Assembly (NCBI RefSeq): GCF_002086155.1 | Contig: NZ_MVHE01000013.1 | Span: 62,001-126,000, forward strand | Length of the DNA: 64,000 nt | Direction: 5' to 3' | From: Mycobacterium angelicum | GTDB lineage: Bacteria; Actinomycetota; Actinomycetes; Mycobacteriales; Mycobacteriaceae | Translations under genes and position numbers: made by a program | The notes under the pieces: model-generated | Told to the model about the DNA's origin: nothing | Databases searched by the model: none | What the model saw: only the letters and a program-made list of their open reading frames with translations | Shown here: one piece after another, positions 42,596-49,364 of the stretch | How positions within the stretch are numbered: position 1 is the first letter of the stretch | Layout: each line of letters opens with the position of its first letter

Positions 42596-44434
42596 TCATT
42601 CGAACGAAATCCGTTGGGTGACACAGACTTCGCGGAACGCTTCGTCGACGTCGCTGGCTTCTAGCGTTACCAGCGCCTCTTTGGTGGGCGCCGCCCCGGA
42701 CGTGTTGAGGCGGTAGTCGCGATATTCGGCGGCCTTTTCGGTGATGGTGCGGACGAAGCGGGCGTTGCCGGCTTTGTCCAGGGCGGGAACCATCCGGGGC
42801 CGTCCGTCGGAGTCGGTGTCGGCGATTTGGACCTCGGCCAGCTTGGATAGGTGGCCCAGCAACAGATCCTGGGCCGGCGCCGAATACAGCGCGTCTTCCT
42901 CGATGGCGATCAAATCGGCGATCTTGACCAGATCCGCGGGACTGTAGGACTCGAACCTGATCCGGGTGGTGAACCGGCCCGCAAGACCTTCGTTCATCGA
43001 CAGCAGCCGGTCGATGTCGGGTTCGTAACCTGCGATCACGATGGCCAGCTTCTTGTTGGGATCGGCTTTGCGCTCGTTTTCCAGCCGGGCCAACAACGTG
43101 TTGACCGCCTCCTCGCCGTAGGCATCACCGTCGGAATAGCCACGCGCATAAAGAGAATAAGCCTCATCGATGAACAACAGACCACCCAGCGCCTTGTCAA
43201 GGACGGCGTTGGTCTTCTGCGCGGTCTTACCCAGGTATTCGTCGACGAACTGCGGGCGTGATGCCTCGATGACGTCGGGTCTCGCAATCAGGCCGAGCCC
43301 GAAGAATAGCTTCGCCAGTACTCGCGCCATCGTGGTCTTGCCGGTGCCCGGCGGCCCGACGAAGACGTAGGACAGCGCCAACTCCTTCTTGCTGCCCACA
43401 CCCATCTCGGCGCGCTTTTGATCCATCGCCACTTTGGCTTCCAGGCGCCGGATCTGGTTCTTGACGCCTTCCATGCCAATCTGCTTGCCCAGCAATGCCA
43501 TTGCTTCTTGGCGCACCGCGTCTCGGCTGCGGTCACGTTCCGCGGTTTCCAGCGCGGCAGCGGTTTCGCCGGACTCGGGGTCCCAGATGTCGGTGCGGGT
43601 AGCCAATGATTCGGCCGTGACGAGGTCGACCACCTTGTCCGGGTCGGCGATGGCGGCGTCGACCTCCGGTGAGGCGATCCAGGCTTTGAGTTCGCGAAAC
43701 GCCGTCATCGCCGCTTCGCGCTGACCTTGTGCGCGCAGCGCATAGCCACGGGCCAGGCGGAGTTTGGCGTGCATATCCGTTGGCAAGCCTTGTGATTCGA
43801 GACCGCTTTCGGCAAAGCGCTGCGCCTCCACCGGATTTCCCATGCCGATCAGCGCCCAGACCTTCCAGACCAGCATTCCGGCGTTGAGGAACTTGACCAG
43901 GTCCGGGCGATCCGAGCGCCACTGCTGCGAGTTTTCGAAACTGAGCACATCCGGCCAGCGCCGCGCCAAACCAAGCAGACCCAGGCGCACGTAGTCGAGC
44001 ATGTCGAGTTCGAAGGCCGTCGAGGTAGAGCGGCGCAGCTGACGCTCGACGACCTCGTTGGCCGCGCTTAGGCGCGGCGGGTTACTTTCGGCCAGCGCGA
44101 CGGCATAAGCGATGGCGAGATCAGAATCCCCGTTGAGCGGCAGCCGCAAGGCGATGGTGCCCAGGGTCAGGGTGATCTGGACGCCCAACTGGTCGACACG
44201 CATCTGCGCGTGCCGAAGTGCGGCGCCGAGGTTGCCGCGGTTGTTGTAGGCGCCGGCAGTGACCTCCACGGTTTGCTCACCGGCGGCCATCCGGCCCAGC
44301 CAGGCGTCGCACATGGTCGGGTCGCCCTCGGTCGCGTGCGCGAAGGCCGCCCGGGCCTGCTGCGTCTCACGGTTACGCAGGTGCCGCAGCCCGATCGTGA
44401 ACACGTCGAGCGGCCGGGCGACACCTGTGGACAT
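42596..44434 (-). CDS. eccA2: EccA2, cytosolic AAA+ ATPase of ESX-2
   Basis: 612 residues. The N-terminal TPR-like region (about 1-280) is followed by an AAA+ domain with Walker A GPPGTGKTT (about 365), Walker B LLFIDEAYSLY and the GRFTTRI arginine-finger segment. EccA remodels substrate-chaperone complexes in the cytosol. In M. tuberculosis eccA2 lies beyond eccE2 at the other end of the locus; here it is the first gene next to eccB2, the ESX-1/-3-like order. It is divergent from the WXG100 gene with 176 bases between starts. Confidence 0.95.
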   Translation of the reverse strand: MSTGVARPLDVFTIGLRHLRNRETQQARAAFAHATEGDPTMCDAWLGRMAAGEQTVEVTAGAYNNRGNLGAALRHAQMRVDQLGVQITLTLGTIALRLPLNGDSDLAIAYAVALAESNPPRLSAANEVVERQLRRSTSTAFELDMLDYVRLGLLGLARRWPDVLSFENSQQWRSDRPDLVKFLNAGMLVWKVWALIGMGNPVEAQRFAESGLESQGLPTDMHAKLRLARGYALRAQGQREAAMTAFRELKAWIASPEVDAAIADPDKVVDLVTAESLATRTDIWDPESGETAAALETAERDRSRDAVRQEAMALLGKQIGMEGVKNQIRRLEAKVAMDQKRAEMGVGSKKELALSYVFVGPPGTGKTTMARVLAKLFFGLGLIARPDVIEASRPQFVDEYLGKTAQKTNAVLDKALGGLLFIDEAYSLYARGYSDGDAYGEEAVNTLLARLENERKADPNKKLAIVIAGYEPDIDRLLSMNEGLAGRFTTRIRFESYSPADLVKIADLIAIEEDALYSAPAQDLLLGHLSKLAEVQIADTDSDGRPRMVPALDKAGNARFVRTITEKAAEYRDYRLNTSGAAPTKEALVTLEASDVDEAFREVCVTQRISFE

Positions 44435-44610
44435 ACCTCACCAATCCTCTGTCCGATCCTTTGCTGGCAGCCGGGATCGTGCGCGCACGCTGGGGCGCAG
44501 CTATGTTGCGATACTAGCTGGCCTCCGCGGTGGGGCCGACGGCATGAATGGCACGGGGGTCCACATCGGCCTTAAGCTCGTCCTAATGCACTTAGTTAGG
44601 GGGTTTACTT

Positions 44611-44913
44611 ATGACAACGCCGCTTCGCGTCAATCTTGCGGATCTGGCCACCTCGGCGGGACAGGTTCAGGACCAACATGCGGCTTTTGTGGCCGCGCAC
44701 ACTAGCTCGCTAGGGCAGATGGAAGCCGCGCAACCAGGATGGATCGGCACCTCGGCCGCGGCGCTGGCCGCGCTGATTCAGGGATGGGATGCCGAGGCCG
44801 CGATTCTTGGCGGCCGGCTTGCCACCGACGGCACTGGGCTGGCTACCACTGGTCGGGCCTTGGCGAGCACGGATGCCAAGAATGCCGCTCCGCTGACCAC
44901 GATCACGGTGTAG
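44611..44913 (+). CDS. WXG100-like T7SS protein
   Basis: 100 residues. Two helices joined by QPGWIGTSAAALAAL, with the WxG motif near residue 44, no signal peptide. It is divergent from eccA2. The next gene starts 3 bases after its stop and encodes a second WxG protein, so the two probably form a helical pair. The variation from EsxC/D suggests it belongs to a separate substrate module. Confidence 0.85.
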   Translation: MTTPLRVNLADLATSAGQVQDQHAAFVAAHTSSLGQMEAAQPGWIGTSAAALAALIQGWDAEAAILGGRLATDGTGLATTGRALASTDAKNAAPLTTITV

Positions 44914-44915
44914 CC

Positions 44916-45362
44916 ATGGCAGTGGCTTCGCTCGCAGACATCGACCGATGGTCCTCGGCTGCGGTGCGCCAAGTGGCAGCCGCGGCACGCCAGCGCGCGT
45001 CGGCCGCTCAAACCAGCGCGGAAACGTTAGCCACCCTGCCCACGTTCGCGACCTGGCAAGGCGTCGTGCGCGATGCTGCACATGAGTCGATCGGCCAGAC
45101 CCGCTCGGCACTGCTGCAACACCACGGGCAAGCACTCAATGTCGCCGGAGCAACCGATGCGGCAGCCGGCGGGATTGACCAGATCAAGCAACGCATCGCA
45201 GACTTACGCAGCGCCGCAGCACAATTGGGGCTGGTGATCAATCCAGCTACCAACCAGGTCACCTTGCCGCCCCGGGGGAATGCGGTCTCCTCTGCTCATG
45301 GCGGCGGCGCTACGACTCCAAACTCAGCTCGTCGCCGCCGTCGCCGACGCCAACCGGGTTGA
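44916..45362 (+). CDS. Long T7SS substrate-like protein, 5' part (frame interrupted)
   Basis: 148 residues in this frame. Residues 1-115 (LADIDRWSSAAVRQVAAAARQRASAAQTSAETLATLPTFATWQGVVRDAAHE) form the WXG-like helical N-terminus with WQG as the WxG turn. After NPATNQVTLPPRGN the frame runs into an Arg-rich tail without any family character. The family continues past this point with a LxxAAxLQxQLxxAxAEAN segment. That segment is encoded in the neighbouring frame starting near 45280, so the gene is most likely interrupted by a single-base shift in the run CCCCGGGGG (45270-45278). Confidence 0.85.
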   Translation: MAVASLADIDRWSSAAVRQVAAAARQRASAAQTSAETLATLPTFATWQGVVRDAAHESIGQTRSALLQHHGQALNVAGATDAAAGGIDQIKQRIADLRSAAAQLGLVINPATNQVTLPPRGNAVSSAHGGGATTPNSARRRRRRRQPG

Positions 45363-45822
45363 TGGCGCGCTCAGCGCGGCGCTGACGGCTAACACCCCGG
45401 CTAAGAGCAGCGGCATCCAGTTGGTCGACCATCACTGGAAGCAAGACCCGACCACAACGACAACGACCACGACGCCCCCGCCCGAATGCAAATCCGAAGA
45501 CATAGCAAAGTTGATGAAAAAAATTGAGGAGTGGAATAGTCGGGACCGGGACCTCACCCGTCGAATACTTGAACACAACCGCAAGAAACGTGATTTCAAC
45601 CTCAAAGACCCAGATCAGTTAGCCCAGGCAATCGAATACCAAGCCGAAGAGGACCGTCTTCGAGCCGAAAAGAACAAATTGGTTGAAGACCGAAGAACGC
45701 TCATTAACGATGCCGTGCAGTGCGGAGCAAAGATCGTCGATGGCAAACTTCAGCTCCCGGATGGGGCCACTACCTCGACCCCGACGCCCACTCCGATCCC
45801 GACACCGACGCCGGCCCGCTGA
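45280..45822 (+). CDS. Long T7SS substrate-like protein, 3' part (shifted frame)
   Basis: 180 residues in the +1 frame relative to the 5' part. It continues the expected family sequence (SPLLMAAALRLQTQLVAAVADANRVDGALSAALTAN), then a Thr/Pro linker (TTTTTTTTPPPECKSED) and a 90-residue charged, mainly helical C-terminal domain with two Cys, ending in a Pro/Thr-rich tail. Removing one G from the 45274-45278 run joins it to the 44916 frame. The C-terminal domain may be an effector domain. No known toxin family was recognised. Confidence 0.75.
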   Translation: MRSPLLMAAALRLQTQLVAAVADANRVDGALSAALTANTPAKSSGIQLVDHHWKQDPTTTTTTTTPPPECKSEDIAKLMKKIEEWNSRDRDLTRRILEHNRKKRDFNLKDPDQLAQAIEYQAEEDRLRAEKNKLVEDRRTLINDAVQCGAKIVDGKLQLPDGATTSTPTPTPIPTPTPAR

Positions 45823-45840
45823 GCGTCAGACCGCAGCGTG

Positions 45841-46152
45841 ATGACCAAAACGGGATTCGGATACGTCATCTCAGCGGTGCTGGGCTTTGTTGTGGGAGTT
45901 GCCATTTGGACCGTATCGGGGTTCGTATTATTCATAGCGGGATTAGCTTTTTACGCACCGTCCACCGGGCTCTTCTTGGGTCTAGGGATCGCGCTCGCCG
46001 GAACGCCACTGGTATATCTGCGGACGCGACGACTCCGGCCCCAGGCCACCAAATTCGTCGTGACATTCCTGGGTGGAATTCTAAGTTTTCTCCTGTACGG
46101 ATGCATCGGCGTAGCGATTCGATCCCCCCATACTGTGATCCTCTTAAAATGA
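45841..46152 (+). CDS. Small membrane protein, putative immunity/partner
   Basis: 103 residues. Two or three membrane helices (GFGYVISAVLGFVVGVAIWTVSGFVLFIAGLAFYAP, LFLGLGIALAGTPLVYL, FVVTFLGGILSFLLYGCIGV). The position directly behind a T7SS-substrate-like gene suggests an immunity or anchoring role (inference). Its stop (TGA) overlaps the NHL gene ATG. A GTG at 45838 is an alternative start. Confidence 0.75.
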   Translation: MTKTGFGYVISAVLGFVVGVAIWTVSGFVLFIAGLAFYAPSTGLFLGLGIALAGTPLVYLRTRRLRPQATKFVVTFLGGILSFLLYGCIGVAIRSPHTVILLK

Positions 46153-47126
46153 TGGGGCGAATCTCACTGCCCTTACGCCCTGGTCGAAGTTCGTGGAAAT
46201 CGCGGCATTCGCGTCGACAGGCAGCACTGGTCCTTACATGCGTCATCTTGGTGCTGGGCATCGCAATGGTCAACCACCTGCACTACCCGAACCCACGGTT
46301 ACCTGGGCAGGCCTTCCACACCGCGGGCGGCGCGGGTCGGCGGCCCGCACCGGCCGCTCAGATGGTAATTCCCTTCGTTGGCCTGTCCGATCCTGGCGGG
46401 GTCGCGGTGGATCCGGCGGGGAATGTCTACGTGGCCGACACGGGCAACAACCGAGTGGTGAAATTGGCGCCCGAATCAGCGGCGCAACAGGTGATTGGGT
46501 TCATCGGCCTCAACCACCCGTTCGACCTGGCAGTCGACTCAGCCGGCAACGTTTACGTCGTCGACTTCGATGATCGGCTGGTCGAGTGGGTAGCCGCCAG
46601 CAACTCTCAGCGGGTGATCGCGTTTCCGCACCAAGAGTCGCCAGTCGCGGCGGCGGTGGATTCAGCTGGGAATGTGTACGTCTCTGAACAACTCAGCAAA
46701 CGAGTGGTGAGGATCGCCGCAGGGTCGAACACGCAGCAAGTACTTGATTTCAGGAGTCTTGAGGTCCCCGGCCCCGTGGCGGTTGATTCTGCGGGAAGTG
46801 TCTACGTCGTAGACCTAGTAAAAGGTCAAGTAGTTGAGCTGCATTTGGCGTCAAACACCCAACGGATCGTACCGTTCGCCCGCAGAGGCGACCTGTCCAC
46901 GGATATGACAGATCCTGGCAATGTGGCGGTTGACTCGCGCGGCAATGTCTATATCGTTGATCACTTGATTCGAGAGGTATTGGTACTGCCCGAGGGAACC
47001 AGGGCACAGCGAGTGGTGCCCCTAAACGGTGTTCGGCGTCCCGGCGGATTAGCAGTCGATCAGGCCGACAATCTCTATGTCACCGACAGGGACCAGAATC
47101 TGGTGATGAAATTCGCGAAAGCTTAG
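46149..47126 (+). CDS. NHL-repeat beta-propeller membrane protein (PknD-sensor-like)
   Basis: 325 residues. A signal-anchor helix (AALVLTCVILVLGIAMV), then at least five NHL repeats, each with GVAVDSAGNVYVAD(T/S)GNNRVVKL-like core. This is the fold of the extracellular sensor of the mycobacterial kinase PknD, but no kinase domain is present. The start overlaps the upstream membrane gene (ATGA). A paralogue in the opposite orientation lies at 47759-48409. Confidence 0.9.
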   Translation: MMGRISLPLRPGRSSWKSRHSRRQAALVLTCVILVLGIAMVNHLHYPNPRLPGQAFHTAGGAGRRPAPAAQMVIPFVGLSDPGGVAVDPAGNVYVADTGNNRVVKLAPESAAQQVIGFIGLNHPFDLAVDSAGNVYVVDFDDRLVEWVAASNSQRVIAFPHQESPVAAAVDSAGNVYVSEQLSKRVVRIAAGSNTQQVLDFRSLEVPGPVAVDSAGSVYVVDLVKGQVVELHLASNTQRIVPFARRGDLSTDMTDPGNVAVDSRGNVYIVDHLIREVLVLPEGTRAQRVVPLNGVRRPGGLAVDQADNLYVTDRDQNLVMKFAKA

Positions 47127-47306
47127 GGGATACTTCGGTGTTCGGGACCGATTGGTCATTGGAGCGACGGTCGGGGCCAAACCTCCAGTCGGCGCGTCCA
47201 AGCCCAATCAGGGCCCGCCAGTTATTCGCCATCGGATGTAGCGTCGTGCTCGCTGCTATCGGCGTGCACCCACAGGGACGCACCGCTCAACTCAACTGGC
47301 GCGCCG

Positions 47307-47684
47307 GTGTCCGACGTGAGTGCCGAATCGTTGATCGTCAGCCTGGACGACGCCCGCCGAATCACAAACGTCAACGGGCTCAACTCATATCCCGCAGGCG
47401 ACATCATCCAGGGCGTCGGCGTCTACCGGAATGACATTGCGGCACGCGCCGTATTCGATCGTCTCATCCCCGAGCTGAAGGCGTGCTCCGCCCTACATGC
47501 TGAGAACTATGACTTCGCCGTGAATACAAAGGATCCTGGCACGGTGGTGCCCAATTCTGATCGATGGAAAGTCATTTATGGCGTAAAATCCTCGGTATTC
47601 GTTGCTGTTAAGACTCTGGGTTATCCAGATTCAGACGCGGTGACCAGCGCAGTGCTTCGAACGATTACCGATCGCATTAGATAG
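47307..47684 (+). CDS. PknH_C-like extracellular sensor domain, N-terminus in another frame
   Basis: 125 residues from GTG at 47307 (SLDDARRITNVNGLNSYPAGDIIQG, then ELKACSALHAENYDFAVNTKDPGTVV, YGVKSSVFVAVKTLG), which matches the C-terminal PknH/sensor domain pattern. The two domain Cys are reduced to one visible here. An upstream stretch in a different frame (from 47138: RARQLFAIGCSVVLAAIG, then TAQLN) looks like its signal peptide. A single-base insertion around 47297 would join them. Either start misassignment or a frameshift is possible. Confidence 0.6.
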   Translation: MSDVSAESLIVSLDDARRITNVNGLNSYPAGDIIQGVGVYRNDIAARAVFDRLIPELKACSALHAENYDFAVNTKDPGTVVPNSDRWKVIYGVKSSVFVAVKTLGYPDSDAVTSAVLRTITDRIR

Positions 47685-47866
47685 TGGCTCCCGTGATTGG
47701 CAAACCGCTGATTATGCTCGTTACCTCAGCGGCATTGGGATTCGTTGTCGGAATTGGATCAAAAGCTGCCGGCGGCTTTGCCGGAGCGTGGGCAGGGGGT
47801 TGGGCAGGAGGCGCACGCGAGGCCGGAAAATGCCAGTACTTGCTGGGCATTCGACCTGGTGTCTAG
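47684..47866 (+). CDS. Short Gly-rich membrane peptide, possibly truncated
   Basis: 60 residues, GTG start overlapping the stop of the preceding gene (TAGTG). A hydrophobic start (PLIMLVTSAALGFVVGIG) and a Gly/Ala/Trp repeat (GGFAGAWAGGWAGGAREAGK) form one membrane span. The 3' half lies opposite the convergent NHL fragment. The gene may have been cut by the same recombination. Confidence 0.5.
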   Translation: MAPVIGKPLIMLVTSAALGFVVGIGSKAAGGFAGAWAGGWAGGAREAGKCQYLLGIRPGV

Positions 47867-48409
47867 CTTTATTACTCGATGATCAACGCATTGGGATATA
47901 TACAAGTTCCCCCCCGAATCGACCGCCATCCCGCTGGGCGAGCCGGAAAACGGCAACACACGCTGTGCACTACGCCCTCCTACCAGTTCCACCACCCGAT
48001 TTTCTTGGTCAAATGTATACACATTGTTTGCTAAATCGACCGCCACTCCCAGGGGCCTATTGAGACCGGTGAAACCAACCACTTGCTGGGTGCCCGATTC
48101 AGGGGCCAACTTCACTACCCGGCTATTTCCGCTGTCGGCGACGTAAACATTGCCCGCAGAATCGACGGCGACGCCTTCCGGACCGGACAGGCCAATGAAT
48201 GGGATTACGGTCTGGGTGGGCGTCCACGGTTGGTTGGGTTCACGGGTCCCGGATACTGGGCGGTGGCGGACCAATAGTTGTGGATAGTGCTCACACACGA
48301 GAACAGCGGCGACCACTATGACGATCCCAACGAAGGCCAACATGTATCTCTGGTGAACCCGGCGGAATCGCTGCGGTGCCGCCGTGCCAGGTTCTCGCGA
48401 TCGTCTCAA
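47759..48409 (-). pseudogene. C-terminally truncated NHL-repeat protein
   Basis: 216 residues. A signal-anchor helix (MLAFVGIVIVVAAVLV), then NHL repeats (GVAVDSAGNVYVADSGNSRVVKL and two more), breaking off in the fourth blade. The last 20 residues (Cys/Pro-rich CASCPTPCPRSG) belong to sequence read opposite the 47684 gene and do not fit the family. The intact paralogue at 46149-47126 has at least five repeats. It probably is a truncated, non-functional copy. Confidence 0.7.
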
Positions 48410-48425
48410 ATTCTGCCGCGCAAAC

Positions 48426-49364
48426 CTAGGGCTTAGCTGTGCCGAACGGTGGCTCTTCGGCCTCTATTTCGGGGTTCGCCCCAAAGTTCTGTTCGGTGCC
48501 TTTCGGCGGATCGTAAATCTTGCTTTCCGGGAAGATCTTTGGATTCCGCTTGACCGACGCGCCGCCTTCACCGCTCCCGCGATGCGCCATCGGCATCACC
48601 GGCATCATCGGCATTGTGCCTCGTCCTGCCGCGGCTGAGGTCGACGTCCCCGCAGCCGCAGCCGGGATGGCACTAGGCGCCAACGCACTTGAGGTCGTCA
48701 TCGGGGTTACTGGCTCATCCAGACCGGCGGGCATCGTCGCGCCCAGGCCGCCACCACCAGCACCCGCACCTCCAGCGGCATCTAGTCCCGTCGCAGCGGT
48801 GCCCGCCATGGGCTCGATGCTGCTGGCGCCTGCCTTACCGGCCTGGGAAAAGAGCTGACTCACTTGCTGCGTTGCCTGACCGAACAGCTGGCTGAACTGT
48901 TGACTGAGCTGACCAAATTGCTGACCGAACTGTCCGCCCATTTGAGCAGCCATCTGCAGCATCTGCTGCATCATCTGCTGCATCATCTGCTCGGGCTTTT
49001 CGGCGCCCTGCTTGGCCTTGTCCTGGGCCTGCTGCTCGAGCGACTCCGGGTCACCTGGATTCTTGGCGAGACGGGCTCGCCCCGCATTGACCTGATCTCG
49101 GCTCTCGATGTTCGACAAACCCGTTTGGACGTTTTGGTCAGTCTGAGTGGCTCCTCCGGTGAGCTGCGGAGGCGTCAGCGCCAGGCCGCCGTGTAGCCCC
49201 GTCAGTCGAGGCCCGAGCGCCCCTCCGAACGGACTGTCACCCGGCACCGGCACAAACCCGAAGGTGACGTCCTCGGCGATGTTGCCGGCCTCAAATCCGT
49301 TCTCGGCCAACTGACCCGATAAGTCTCGAAACATCGGGACGTCGAAATGCATTGGCTGGTTCAT
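48426..49364 (-). CDS. ESX-associated Gly/Met/Gln-rich protein
   Basis: 312 residues. An N-terminal helical segment (FRDLSGQLAENGFEAGNIAEDVTFGF), a Gln/Met-rich coiled region (MMQQMMQQMLQMAAQMGGQFGQQFGQL), an Ala/Gly-rich linker and a charged tail with KIYDPPKGTEQNFG. No membrane segment. ATG overlaps the stop of the 825-residue gene by 4 bases. Composition is that of Esp-type secretion-associated proteins (EspK/Rv3900c-like, from memory). No precise family. Confidence 0.75.
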   Translation of the reverse strand: MNQPMHFDVPMFRDLSGQLAENGFEAGNIAEDVTFGFVPVPGDSPFGGALGPRLTGLHGGLALTPPQLTGGATQTDQNVQTGLSNIESRDQVNAGRARLAKNPGDPESLEQQAQDKAKQGAEKPEQMMQQMMQQMLQMAAQMGGQFGQQFGQLSQQFSQLFGQATQQVSQLFSQAGKAGASSIEPMAGTAATGLDAAGGAGAGGGGLGATMPAGLDEPVTPMTTSSALAPSAIPAAAAGTSTSAAAGRGTMPMMPVMPMAHRGSGEGGASVKRNPKIFPESKIYDPPKGTEQNFGANPEIEAEEPPFGTAKP

